From G965225705 sp965225705 (lineage in GTDB: Bacteria > Pseudomonadota > Alphaproteobacteria > Caulobacterales > Maricaulaceae), in NCBI GenBank assembly GCA_965225705.1, contig OZ245325.1, positions 62,001 through 126,000 of the forward strand: 64,000 nt of DNA, read 5' to 3'. Below, in pieces: positions 6,555 to 15,629 of this stretch; the stretch's first letter is position 1, and every line of letters begins with the position of its first letter. The translations under genes were made by a program, and so were the position numbers. Under the pieces are notes generated by a model. The model was not told the DNA's origin. It searched no databases and was given only the letters and a program-made list of their open reading frames with translations.

Positions 6555-8594
6555 TCAATTTTTCCTCCGTAATATGAACCAGCGCTTATACTGATGTGCC
6601 AGAGAAAATAAAATCCATAAAATAAATTTGTGAAACCAGCCCGTTTTCAAACCAGACAAAGCAGATCTCCACTGTGTGCGGCGAATAAACTGGATAACCT
6701 CATGTCTTTTGCTCTTGCTTAACAAAGCCATGGCAATATGGGTGAGGGAGGGAACCCTGTCACGTTCAAAAAAATCTCCATAGCCAAAGACGTCATGCTG
6801 GGGAGCTGCATAATAAGCTTCAACAAGCTGATCTACAGGGTTAGAAGAGATACCCTTCCAGATGTTCAAAGCCATATCACGCATTTCTGAAGACATAACA
6901 GCATGACTGATAAGAAGGGGGCGCTGACATTGAGCAGCATGGGTGACCCCATCCTGAAAATACTGTGTAAAACGTTCAATAAGAGCATTTTCCACAGAAT
7001 TTGTTTCTCGCACGGGGGCAATATGTCCGTTTTCTTTGCGATAGTCGATGACACTGCCATAGGGAGAATTGCATAAGAGCTCTAATGGTTCAAAAGTCTC
7101 AAAAAAATCTGCATATGTGCCCTCCCTTTGATCCGGACCAAAAGCACGCTTAACCGCATTTAGAGGCTGAACATTTATAAAACGACGTAAAGCTAAATAA
7201 TAGCCAACAGTCTCACATTCCGGTATAAGATGTGCAAGATTGTCCTGGATAGACCCGCGCCAGCCAATATCAACACAACCAATTTTTTTTTTCCCCAAAA
7301 TTCCTTCCTGCTGTAAGTAAGCTTTGAGAAGCTGTTGTTTTTCATCCCTCTTTGTAAGAACAGCAGAAGAAAATTTAGGGTCATCAAGAAGACTTGCAAT
7401 ACGCTGATCGTCCTGTGGGCGAACAATCATCTCTTCCAGACTGAGGCTTAAGTCGGCCAAAAGAGGTTCAAAATCTTCTGGATCAACGCCCAGAATTTTA
7501 AATAATGTCGAGAGGTTTTGTTGCCAGTTCAGAGCCCAGATACGGTTGAACTCAGCAAGACTAACCTCTTTAAGAGAAGGAGAAAATGTAGCCTGCCGAC
7601 TAACAGCAAGAACAGAGTATGGTGGAAGCTTATGCCCGTTATATACTCCATCAGGAAAAATCACCTTAAAAAGACGGGCAAAAAACTCCCCTTCCCGTGT
7701 GAAGAAAAACAGACTCTCAACACCATCCATAATGGCCTGCTCAGCAATAAAAAGAGCAAAGCCTGTGAAAAGTGATGCAGCCTGAAGACCAAGTTCAAAA
7801 GCTGCTTTTGCGTCCTTATTTTGCTTAAGCTCAGGATGATCTTCCTGTGTCTGTGCCAAACCCATAAGATGCGCAAAAAGAGTATTGCGGGAAGAAAAAA
7901 GTGCTTCTCTTGATATACGGGCCTGATGGCCAGCCTGTGGAAGATAGTGCAGGGCTTTTATGCCCAGTTGCCGCGGCATCTCTACATCGGAAAATGGATT
8001 GTCACCAATATGAACATGCGCATCTGGTGTAACACCATGTATGCTGTGAAGATGTTTAAAAAGGCGCCCTGAACGCTTGTTAAGCATAACATCACAGGAG
8101 ACAAGACCTTCAGGTAGGAAAGCCTGGAGACCATGATGACGCAACAGACGGTTAAGCAGAGAAGAAGACATGTAAAAATCTGAAAGATAAAAAGTCTTCT
8201 CTGCTGGATAGTCCTTTATAAACCCCATGAGATCATCGTCTGGAAAAGTATGCAGAATTTCAAAACGTAATTCGTTTTCTGCGACATCTTTTGCGACCTC
8301 CTCCAAATGAAAGGAAAAGGGATAGGGGTACACTAAAATACTTTCAAGCCAATGCTGAAAGACGTCTATAAGCTCATATTCTCCATCATGACCGGCCTGC
8401 TCAGCACGCTGTGCCATATGGCGCTCAATCTCAGTCCGTTTTTCATAAACGTGCCAATGCGTGGAAAAATCTGGTTTTAAAGTATGGTAAAAGCGTAAAA
8501 AAACATGCTGTGCTGTGGCAAGCTTAACAGCCTCAGGATGACATGTCCGCCGTATCAGCGTGTCCCAAATATCAACCGTACGAAGTTTATACAT
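6555..8594 (-). CDS. COG5610-like HAD superfamily protein of a polysaccharide cluster (two-part: HAD domain plus REG/GSIQDNL tail)
   Basis: 679 residues. The N-terminal part is a HAD domain: TVDIWDTL (Asp8 as nucleophile; the usual +2 Asp is replaced by Trp), YLSDFYMS (138-143, motif II), Lys around 173-180, and IGDNPFSD (196-203, motif IV). The second part (about 270-600) has LFFFTREG (295-302), SRQATFSPSL and VDIGWRGSIQDNL (441-453). The same motifs recur in the methyltransferase fusion at 9927-12206. The layout and length fit COG5610, predicted HAD hydrolases found in glycan clusters, with unknown substrate. Its ATG overlaps the stop of the upstream glycosyltransferase (TAATG), so the two are translationally coupled. 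The C-terminus is basic and hydrophobic and may be membrane-associated. Confidence 0.7.
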   Translation of the reverse strand: MYKLRTVDIWDTLIRRTCHPEAVKLATAQHVFLRFYHTLKPDFSTHWHVYEKRTEIERHMAQRAEQAGHDGEYELIDVFQHWLESILVYPYPFSFHLEEVAKDVAENELRFEILHTFPDDDLMGFIKDYPAEKTFYLSDFYMSSSLLNRLLRHHGLQAFLPEGLVSCDVMLNKRSGRLFKHLHSIHGVTPDAHVHIGDNPFSDVEMPRQLGIKALHYLPQAGHQARISREALFSSRNTLFAHLMGLAQTQEDHPELKQNKDAKAAFELGLQAASLFTGFALFIAEQAIMDGVESLFFFTREGEFFARLFKVIFPDGVYNGHKLPPYSVLAVSRQATFSPSLKEVSLAEFNRIWALNWQQNLSTLFKILGVDPEDFEPLLADLSLSLEEMIVRPQDDQRIASLLDDPKFSSAVLTKRDEKQQLLKAYLQQEGILGKKKIGCVDIGWRGSIQDNLAHLIPECETVGYYLALRRFINVQPLNAVKRAFGPDQREGTYADFFETFEPLELLCNSPYGSVIDYRKENGHIAPVRETNSVENALIERFTQYFQDGVTHAAQCQRPLLISHAVMSSEMRDMALNIWKGISSNPVDQLVEAYYAAPQHDVFGYGDFFERDRVPSLTHIAMALLSKSKRHEVIQFIRRTQWRSALSGLKTGWFHKFILWILFSLAHQYKRWFILRRKN

Positions 8595-9829
8595 TAAAAG
8601 ACCTTCCGGGGTGGGAAGATAATTTCAAGGCATGTTTTGGTTTGTCTGAGTTTATTCTTAAACCCTCCTGGCAAGCATGTGAGGTATTTCTTAAATCTAT
8701 AGTGCCATATGGCCCCGAAAGAGCCAGCTGCAAGACGCTGATTTTCTTCCTCAACATAGCGTGCATGAACAGCTTCGATAATATCTTTCAAACCATTTTT
8801 ATCTGTAGAAGGTGGCTGTTTCAAAACGTTACCAACCCACTGACTGAACTCCTCAGACGATTGAGCCCAACCCGGCCATGCACGGGCAGTCTCCCCTGCT
8901 TTGTGTTGAAGAGTAAGAAGACGTTCCTGATCAGACAAGAGCCTGCGAAGCTCAGAGATAGCATGATTAATATTACGGTCTTTGATAACAATAGCATTGT
9001 CATTTGCCCGTATATATTCTTCATGACCAGAGACATCAAAAACAAGGGCAGTCCCGCCACAATGGAACATTTCAAGCGGGGGGCCAAACATGCCTTCTAC
9101 CGTACTGAGCTTCAGTAAAATATCACAGGATCGATAAATTTCTGGTGTTTTGTGAATAGGAACACGTGAAAAAACACGGCTAACACCAGGGATCCAGTCT
9201 ACAGGTGACCCCGTCATCACCCAGATATCAGATGCTCCTGCCTTACGTGCTACATGTATGGCAAGAGCAGTATTCTTAAAAGGTACACCAAAATGTCCTT
9301 CAACAAGGACACGCGGCCTTCCCTGACATCTTGTTTCAAGGGAACGGCCTTCCATAGTATAGATATCCTTACGGATACCATTACGTACCAGGCTCACATC
9401 CTGGTGAAAACTTTCTTTTAAATACCTCACAATCCAACTGGCTTCCGTGACGTAAGAAACAGGAAGACGATATGTTGCATCTACCAGCTTACGCAGTGGC
9501 TCTTCCTGGTCGGGATAGAAGCGACTTTCAATAGATTGCACAAAATAAGCATAGCGCGGGGCATGAAAAGTAAAAAGCTCAAGTGCTGTTTTCCACCATG
9601 TTGCAACAACCAGATCAAAATGCTCACCCTGTCCCTCGATAAAAGGAACAATACGAAGCCTGTCTGTCCTGTCATGCCAGGAAAAGGTATGCCTGTCGAA
9701 AGGTTCCTGAACAGCCAGAGTAACCTCATAACCCTGATCACGTAAATAGCTTGCATGTTGAAGGATAACATATGTTCCACCACTTAAAGCAACTGAACCT
9801 ACTAAAAAACATATCTTTTTATTCTTCAT
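8594..9829 (-). CDS. Glycosyltransferase, GT4-like, surface polysaccharide
   Basis: About 411 residues. It starts KKICFLVGSVALSGGTYVILQHASYL, the glycine-rich first loop seen in GT4-type enzymes (often SGGG or SGGT), with GYEVTLAV following. The C-terminal lobe has VLVEGHFGVPFKNT, a variant of the usual GR-x-KG strand, and a region around FGPPLEMFHCGGTALVFDV, where the acidic E-x7-E motif is reduced to PPLEMFHCGG. Together these fit a family 4-like transferase acting on a glycan intermediate. ATG 9829 is preferred to the longer frame (9859) because AGAGAGG lies 6 bases upstream. Its last base overlaps the start of the COG5610-like gene. A C-terminal basic tail (about 40 residues) is added to the usual fold. 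Confidence 0.72.
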   Translation of the reverse strand: MKNKKICFLVGSVALSGGTYVILQHASYLRDQGYEVTLAVQEPFDRHTFSWHDRTDRLRIVPFIEGQGEHFDLVVATWWKTALELFTFHAPRYAYFVQSIESRFYPDQEEPLRKLVDATYRLPVSYVTEASWIVRYLKESFHQDVSLVRNGIRKDIYTMEGRSLETRCQGRPRVLVEGHFGVPFKNTALAIHVARKAGASDIWVMTGSPVDWIPGVSRVFSRVPIHKTPEIYRSCDILLKLSTVEGMFGPPLEMFHCGGTALVFDVSGHEEYIRANDNAIVIKDRNINHAISELRRLLSDQERLLTLQHKAGETARAWPGWAQSSEEFSQWVGNVLKQPPSTDKNGLKDIIEAVHARYVEEENQRLAAGSFGAIWHYRFKKYLTCLPGGFKNKLRQTKTCLEIIFPPRKVF

Positions 9830-9926
9830 AGAACCTCTCTTGATCACACCCCATAACATGAACGGGGTTTAACTTTGTTTTCAGAACTTTACGGTTTGCC
9901 CCGTACGAGCGTGCATTGGAAATGTG

Positions 9927-12206
9927 TTAATACTTTCTTAATAATTTATAAAGCCTGTTCGCACCAGGCACTGCTTGTTTTTGCAATGTAAGATAGGGCC
10001 AAAAACCAAGATCTCTCGGCCCTGATGGCATCAAAAAATTTTTTGTAAAAAGAATTCTATCGACAAAAGAAGGATTTTCAGGACCAGATCCAAAATATGA
10101 TTTTCCAAAAACACCAAAATTCTCTACATGAGACACAGCAAGCATCCAGGAAATTTCTTCCTTAGAAGGCGTGAACACCATGCGCCGGTGCTTTTTAAGG
10201 ATAAGGGAGAGAAGTTCTCCATCCGGAAGAGGTGACGCATTCAAAATATCAACAATACTCTTAAAATTCTCCACGACACGTCCGGCCACAGGCATAATTT
10301 GTTTTTCAATCATTTCCTGTTCTTCAAAGGGATCACACATAACCCGGGACATGCCATTTTCAACCAGATCATAACGGCATGGTGATCCATGTTGCGCCGG
10401 CAATAAAACTTCAAACAGGGAGCGGTTTTCATTAAAGATATGAAAACCCGGCGTCAAACCGGCCTGATTAGAGAACAGAAGACCATATTTTTCATTCCTG
10501 ATGTGGCTGTTCCCCGGAGCAGTAAGCCCAATATAATACCCGGACACACATGCTTCATCGCCTTTTATACGTGTAAACCAGCTAAAAAGATTATCCTGAA
10601 TGGATCCCTTCCACCCTACATCAACCAGACAAAGTTTATCTGGTAACTTACCCTCTGTAAAAGAAGCAATATAGTTTTCAAGGGCCTGACTTCTGGCATT
10701 TCGTTCCTGCTCATAATGCTTTTGAAAAAGAGGTAAATCCATAAGCTGCAGGAAAAGTGGATCAGTTGGCAAATCTTCCCGCACATGGGTAAAACTGGCA
10801 GCATCACACCCTATAGCATCAACAAATTCAGGGATATACGGATCAAGTGCCAGGCTTTTCAAAAACATCTCAAGAGAAATACGTCGATATTGACGAAATA
10901 AAATCTCAAAATCCTCATCCTGTACCGGGCCCAGTGATGGGAGAAAAGAAGAACGCCTGGAAGCTTGTAAATAATGTGTTTTAATCCCGCCCATCTCTTT
11001 TGTTAGCATAAAATAATCGAACATCTTCTTTAAAAGAAAACCTTCACGGGACAAGAAAAAAAGATCCTGGATTCCCTGGGCTTTTGCTTTTTCATACAAG
11101 CGTTCAATAAAAAGATAGAGACTAAAAGCCAGATCTTCAAAGGGCAGTGGACGCGTATGAAAAGCCGGAAACCTCTGTAAAACTTTCTTACCTCCGCAAC
11201 CCTTGATAAACCCGGACAATCTTTTCGCCAGGCCTTTTTTATCCCCTTCCAAACGTTTGAGAACACTCTCCATATTTTGCATGATGTCCCATCGTTCACG
11301 GCACATGGCTTCAGAAGCTGAAAGTGCCTCTCTGTTTGCCTCTAAAGACTGTTCCATGGTTTGTATGATGTCCCATCGTTCACGGCACATGGCTTCAGAA
11401 GCTGAAAGTGCCTCTCTGTTTGCCTCTAAAGACTGCTCCATATTTTGTATGATATCCCATCGTTCACGGCACATAGCTTCAGAAGCTGAAAGCTGTTGCG
11501 TCAAAAGCTCATATTTAGCCTGATAAAAGTAAAGATCTTCCCAGTTTTGTGAAACTGCTCGCTCAATTTCCCTATACCAGGCATCACCTTTGGGAAAAAG
11601 GATACCAAGCCCCCAGCTATGGTGGAGAAATTCAAAATGAGGGTGCTTTTGCTTCAGTTCCGACCAGTATTGTACGCTGCCATAACCGGATGATGGATCA
11701 ATATCGTGAAAAAGAACAACACCATTTTGAGCAAGCTTAGGCTCCCAGGTTTCAAAATCATGTTTGACCGCTTCATAGGTATGAAGTCCATCTATATGCA
11801 AAATATCTATAAAGTTATCTGATATATCAACATGTGCCTCATCAAAAGATTTGCGGAGTAAGTTAACAGATTGTTCTGAAAAATATTGTTGAACGATTCT
11901 TTCAACACACCCCAAAACCTCCTCACCATAATATCCCGCATGCTCATCCCCCTGCCAGGTATCAACAGCGTAACATACGGTACGCAGCTTTAAATCCTTG
12001 ACAGCCTGTAGAAAAGCAAAGAGTGAACAGCCATAATGGGTACCAAGCTCCAGAACAATCTTTGGCTGTACAAAATTCACAAGATCATAGGCAAACCGGC
12101 GGTGCCCGGACCAGGGGGATGTCGCCAGCTCAGGACGGATATGGTCCGATTCAAAGACAGGATGATGACGTACCCATGGATGTATATGTGTTGTGTAGGA
12201 ATCCAC
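9927..12206 (-). CDS. Fusion: SAM-dependent methyltransferase + repeat-built coiled coil + COG5610-type tail
   Basis: 759 residues. Residues about 30-205 are a class I methyltransferase of the Methyltransf_24 type: VLELGTHYGCS (51-61) binds SAM, VDTWQGDE (81-88), and ILHIDGLHTYEAVKHDF (135-151) with FHDID (166-170) are conserved. Residues 235-335 are a predicted coiled coil built of three near-identical 28-residue units starting SASEAMCRERWDI. Residues about 350-750 repeat the tail of the COG5610-like protein at 6555-8594: LFFLSREG (382-389), SRRSSFLPSL and VDVGWKGSIQDNL (528-540). Start is GTG 12206 with AAGGAG 7 bases upstream. Probable role: modification of a surface glycan, by methylation at one end and an unknown activity at the other. 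First gene of the minus-strand run. Confidence 0.7.
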   Translation of the reverse strand: MDSYTTHIHPWVRHHPVFESDHIRPELATSPWSGHRRFAYDLVNFVQPKIVLELGTHYGCSLFAFLQAVKDLKLRTVCYAVDTWQGDEHAGYYGEEVLGCVERIVQQYFSEQSVNLLRKSFDEAHVDISDNFIDILHIDGLHTYEAVKHDFETWEPKLAQNGVVLFHDIDPSSGYGSVQYWSELKQKHPHFEFLHHSWGLGILFPKGDAWYREIERAVSQNWEDLYFYQAKYELLTQQLSASEAMCRERWDIIQNMEQSLEANREALSASEAMCRERWDIIQTMEQSLEANREALSASEAMCRERWDIMQNMESVLKRLEGDKKGLAKRLSGFIKGCGGKKVLQRFPAFHTRPLPFEDLAFSLYLFIERLYEKAKAQGIQDLFFLSREGFLLKKMFDYFMLTKEMGGIKTHYLQASRRSSFLPSLGPVQDEDFEILFRQYRRISLEMFLKSLALDPYIPEFVDAIGCDAASFTHVREDLPTDPLFLQLMDLPLFQKHYEQERNARSQALENYIASFTEGKLPDKLCLVDVGWKGSIQDNLFSWFTRIKGDEACVSGYYIGLTAPGNSHIRNEKYGLLFSNQAGLTPGFHIFNENRSLFEVLLPAQHGSPCRYDLVENGMSRVMCDPFEEQEMIEKQIMPVAGRVVENFKSIVDILNASPLPDGELLSLILKKHRRMVFTPSKEEISWMLAVSHVENFGVFGKSYFGSGPENPSFVDRILFTKNFLMPSGPRDLGFWPYLTLQKQAVPGANRLYKLLRKY
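11281..11500 (-). repeat. 84-bp in-frame tandem repeat encoding the coiled-coil linker
   Basis: Two full 84-base units (11281-11364 and 11365-11448) and a partial third (to about 11500) are almost identical at DNA level. They encode 28-residue units containing CRERWDI and EQSLEANREAL. 28 is four heptads, so gain or loss of a unit keeps the coiled-coil register. Confidence 0.9.
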
Positions 12207-12441
12207 AATCTTATCTCCTTAGTAGCGAAATTTAAAACTTTGAAACCAGGGTACGCATAAAAAACACCTCCCGGTTTTATAAAATGATCTATGAAATATA
12301 AGTTATCAGAAGAGAAAATGTACAGCAGTAGCGTACAGGCTCTATCTTACCACCTCAAAACGCTCTAAGAACATCACAATCCTGTATGACAGACCAGAAA
12401 GAGTGTATCTGAAATCTACAGGGGAACTCCTTCTTAATCTT

Positions 12442-13473
12442 TTATGTGTCTCCATCATTTTGGTTCACATAACCAAACGGGTTCATGGCCTGCCAGCGCC
12501 AGGCATCCTCACACATAGTGTCCAGAGTTCTGGAAGCCCGCCAGCCTAAGGTTTGCTCTGCACGTGAGGGATCTGCCCAACATGCAGCAACATCACCCGG
12601 ACGACGATCCCTGATCTCAAAGGGTATGTCCTGACCCGTTGCACGCTTAAAGGCCTCTAAAACTTCAAAGACACTTACATTTCTTCCTGTCCCAAGATTG
12701 AGAGCCTGACAACCAGAAGCTTTCTTCAAATATTCAAGTGCTGCAATATGCCCCTCAGCTAAATCCATCACATGGATATAATCCCGTAAACCTGTTCCAT
12801 CACGCGTTGTATAGTCATTGCCAAAGACGTAGAGACAGGGACGGCGCCCAACTGCTACCTGTGTAATATAAGCTGCAAGATTATTGGGGATACCAACAGC
12901 GTCCTCGCCAATCAGGCCACTTTCATGCGCCCCGGCGGGATTGAAATAGCGGAGCGAAATGATACGCCAGTCCGGCTCTGCACAGGCAAGACTTTCTAAA
13001 ATATTCTCCACCATCACTTTAGAATGACCATAAGGGTTAACAGCACACCTTACAGAATCTTCACGCACAGGTTGCTCAGAAGATGCACCATAAACCGTTG
13101 CAGAGGAAGAAAATATAAAAGTTTTGACATCAGCGTCCTTCATAGCAGAGAGAAGGGTCAGGGAGGCCCCGACATTATTGTCAAAATAAGTAAGGGGTTG
13201 GGCAACAGATTCGCCCACAGCTTTAAAGCCTGCACAATGCATGACGGCATGGATGTCATGAGACGTAAAAACAGTCTCAAGAAGTTTTCTGTCACGGAGA
13301 TCACCCTGTATAAAGTCTGGCCTTACGCCTGTGATACGCGCAAGCCTGTCTAAAACAGCCGGCCGTGATCTGCTAAGATTATCTATAATAACCGGGGTCC
13401 AGCCCGCTTCTTTCATAGCGACACAGCAGTGTGATCCAATATAGCCAAGCCCCCCGGTCACCAAAACTTTCAA
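12442..13473 (-). CDS. galE: UDP-glucose 4-epimerase
   Basis: 343 residues, the usual GalE length. VTGGLGYIGSH at residues 5-15 is the NAD site; SSSATVYG and YGHSK are the catalytic Ser and Tyr-x3-Lys; NLGTGRNVSVFEVL and RPGDVAACWADPSRAEQTLGW near the end are GalE signatures. It interconverts UDP-glucose and UDP-galactose in the cytoplasm and probably supplies UDP-galactose to the glycosyltransferases encoded next to it on the same strand. The start codon is TTG at 13473, preceded by AGAAGGA at a good distance; no better ATG exists close to the Rossmann strand. It is 235 bases upstream of the methyltransferase fusion gene, so it may have its own promoter. Confidence 0.93.
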   Translation of the reverse strand: MKVLVTGGLGYIGSHCCVAMKEAGWTPVIIDNLSRSRPAVLDRLARITGVRPDFIQGDLRDRKLLETVFTSHDIHAVMHCAGFKAVGESVAQPLTYFDNNVGASLTLLSAMKDADVKTFIFSSSATVYGASSEQPVREDSVRCAVNPYGHSKVMVENILESLACAEPDWRIISLRYFNPAGAHESGLIGEDAVGIPNNLAAYITQVAVGRRPCLYVFGNDYTTRDGTGLRDYIHVMDLAEGHIAALEYLKKASGCQALNLGTGRNVSVFEVLEAFKRATGQDIPFEIRDRRPGDVAACWADPSRAEQTLGWRASRTLDTMCEDAWRWQAMNPFGYVNQNDGDT

Positions 13474-13833
13474 AACTTAGTCCTTCTCACTATCTTAAAA
13501 TGTCAAAGTTTGAACATACCATGCCCCCGAAATTCTTTTTTATCTTTTTTTTTCCAAAGAATGTCTTAAAAAAGGGAAACAGATGCAGGAGCATAAAGTC
13601 AACTATAAACATAAAATTTTATCTCCCAGGTTCGTGAAAAACTATATAAAGAATGGAAAACAGAGCAACAAAAAAGACCAGAACTTTTTTTTCTTCTCCC
13701 TCAGAGTATCCGGGCCTTCGGGAACAGAGCAATATGGGCGAAGGACACATAACACCTTGCTTTCAGGCGCACCATGTAAGAGCATAGCACCATCACAAAG
13801 ACGAAGTCTTGTCCATGTTTCAGGCAGGAAGGC
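13474..13833. other. Divergent intergenic region between galE and the ELM1-like gene
   Basis: 360 bases carrying the ribosome site of galE on the minus strand and AGGAAGG before the ELM1-like ATG on the plus strand. There are T-rich runs near 13540-13555. Short open frames here have no recognisable protein character and I call no gene. Confidence 0.4.
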
Positions 13834-14901
13834 ATGATGGATCCAGACGACATATCCGAACATCCCCCCCTTTCCTCCCCCCCCGGGGAGAGAAGGGGAC
13901 AGACCGCCCCACCGTCTTTTTGTGATCCAAAGGCTCTCTGGGTGGTCAGTGATGGCCGGCGCGGTATAGAAAATCAGGCTCTGGGTCTTGCCGAAGCGCT
14001 GGTCAGGCACCTTCCTCTTCATATACACCCCGTTCACCTTCACCCGGGATCTCCCCAGGTCTGGCTGCCGGCACGGTTGTGGCCTGCACCGAATGCTGCC
14101 TTGCCCCAAAAACAACGCCTGCATCCCCCCTGGCCCGCTTTATGGATTGCATGTGGGCGTAAAAGTCTTCCCTATAGCCTGGCAGTCAAACGCTGGTCAG
14201 GTGGCAAAACATTCACCATCCAGATTCAGGATCCGAAGATGAACCCTGCTTTTTTTGATGGCGTGGTTCCACCCGAGCATGATGGCCTGAGCGGTGAGAA
14301 TGTTTTTCCCATCATCGGATCACCAAACAGAATAACGCCTAAGGCCCTTGTAAAAGCACACGCTCAGTTTCACAACGACCTTAAAAACTTCCCCAAACCA
14401 CATACTGCTGTTTTGATAGGGGGACAGGCGAAAAGATGGCACCTGACGCCAGATATGGCAGATGATCATGTCAAACGACTTGAAAAGCTCCTCAACAAAG
14501 GGGGAAGTCTTCTGATCACACCCTCACGACGTACCCCTCAATTTATGCTGCACAAGCTTGAAAGACTGAAAGCGCATCCACATGTCTGGCTCTGGCAGGG
14601 GGAAGGTGATAACCCCTATCTCGCTTTTCTGGCATCAGCAGATCTTATCCTGGTCACACAGGACTCCACCAATATGCTCACAGAAGCCTGCAGCACAGGG
14701 ACACCTGTCATGATGCTGGCGATGCAGTCTCAAAACCCCGGAAAATTTACAAAGCTTTATGACAGGCTTAAAACACGCTGTGGTATCCGCTTTTTTGAAG
14801 GAAAAGAAGAGAGCTGGTCTTATCCCCCCCTTCAGGAAACAGAGCGGATCGCAAAAAGCTTAAGCAAAACTTATAACACTTTTCAGAATATGTGCCCTTA
14901 A
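13834..14901 (+). CDS. Mitochondrial fission ELM1-like family protein (DUF1022)
   Basis: 355 residues. ALWVVSDGRRGIENQALGLAEAL (from about residue 34) and the C-terminal LILVTQDSTNMLTEACSTGTPVM are diagnostic of the ELM1/DUF1022 family, widespread in Alphaproteobacteria and shared with plant mitochondrial fission factor ELM1. The fold resembles a GT-B glycosyltransferase, and the bacterial function is not established. The protein has an extra N-terminus of about 30 residues containing a Pro/Gly/Arg-rich block (residues 11-24) encoded by a palindromic C-run/G-run sequence, like inserts seen in LipB and PdxH in this window. ATG 13834 or 13837 may be used; AGGAAGG is just upstream. It is divergent from galE and convergent with the Ohr gene. 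Confidence 0.8.
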   Translation: MMDPDDISEHPPLSSPPGERRGQTAPPSFCDPKALWVVSDGRRGIENQALGLAEALVRHLPLHIHPVHLHPGSPQVWLPARLWPAPNAALPQKQRLHPPWPALWIACGRKSLPYSLAVKRWSGGKTFTIQIQDPKMNPAFFDGVVPPEHDGLSGENVFPIIGSPNRITPKALVKAHAQFHNDLKNFPKPHTAVLIGGQAKRWHLTPDMADDHVKRLEKLLNKGGSLLITPSRRTPQFMLHKLERLKAHPHVWLWQGEGDNPYLAFLASADLILVTQDSTNMLTEACSTGTPVMMLAMQSQNPGKFTKLYDRLKTRCGIRFFEGKEESWSYPPLQETERIAKSLSKTYNTFQNMCP

Positions 14902-14988
14902 CAACAAAGCTGAAAAGCTTCTCCGGATACGAATCCACTCTGCTCCCCCCTCTTCCAGGCGCAAAACAACAGAAGAAGAAAGCCCGGC

Positions 14989-15408
14989 TTATACTTTAAC
15001 ATCAAGCTTAACATCAAGATTGCCACGTGTTGCTTTTGAATATGGGCAAACCTGATGCGCTTTGCTTACAAGCTCTGAGGCAAGGTCTTTCTCCATGCCG
15101 GGCAGGGAGACGTGCAAAGCAACCGTCAGATCAAAACCATCCTCAACCCTGACAAGGCCAATATCAGCTTTGACAGAAGCCCCTTGTGGAACTGAGTGTT
15201 TGTGATGTGACGCCACAAATGTCAAAGCACTTAGAAAACAGGCGCTATATCCCGCTGCAAACAGCTGCTCGGGATTGGTGGCGTCTCCCCCGGGACCTCC
15301 AAGGGCTTTAGGCATAGCAAGCGCAAGATCCAAAACACCATCATCTGAGCGAACAGAACCATCCCGCCCACCCTGAGCCGTTACATGAGCCGTATAGAGA
15401 ATATCCAT
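14989..15408 (-). CDS. ohr: Organic hydroperoxide resistance protein (Ohr/OsmC family)
   Basis: 139 residues, the normal Ohr size. The two redox cysteines are present in GYSACFLSAL (about residue 57) and HQVCPYSKATRGN (about 121), and the N-terminal YTAHVTAQGGRDGSVRSDDG is typical of Ohr rather than OsmC. Ohr is a cytoplasmic thiol peroxidase that reduces organic and fatty-acid hydroperoxides using lipoylated proteins as electron donors. A lipoate transfer gene (lipB) happens to lie 3 kb away. No OhrR regulator gene is adjacent. The ATG at 15408 has AAAGG about 10 bases upstream. It is transcribed towards the ELM1-like gene. Confidence 0.92.
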   Translation of the reverse strand: MDILYTAHVTAQGGRDGSVRSDDGVLDLALAMPKALGGPGGDATNPEQLFAAGYSACFLSALTFVASHHKHSVPQGASVKADIGLVRVEDGFDLTVALHVSLPGMEKDLASELVSKAHQVCPYSKATRGNLDVKLDVKV

Positions 15409-15463
15409 AAAACCAAACCTTTCTGTAAGAAATCAAAATACCTGAAGCCCGGCGTTGATACGT

Positions 15464-15491
15464 TTCACAGGGCCTGTTCTCAGTCTATAAT
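15464..15491 (+). promoter_or_regulatory. Candidate sigma-70 promoter for the enoyl-CoA hydratase gene
   Basis: TTCACA (15464-15469), 16-base spacer, perfect TATAAT (15486-15491). Transcription from about 15498 would give a leader of roughly 130 bases before the ATG at 15630. It lies in the divergent space between ohr and the hydratase gene. Confidence 0.45.
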
Positions 15492-15629
15492 ATATGTCAG
15501 GGGACAAAAAGACCTCAACTTGCATATATTTTTCTTAAACGATACTCTTCCCCCGGTTTAAAAATGTGCTCACCCACTTCTAAAAACATGAAGTACATGT
15601 GTTATGAAAAACAAATCAAGGAATATTTT

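Noticed and set aside
13642..14124. 160-codon minus-strand open frame across the ELM1-like gene.
   Set aside because: It is antisense to a clearly conserved plus-strand gene (ELM1 motifs), so it is a shadow.
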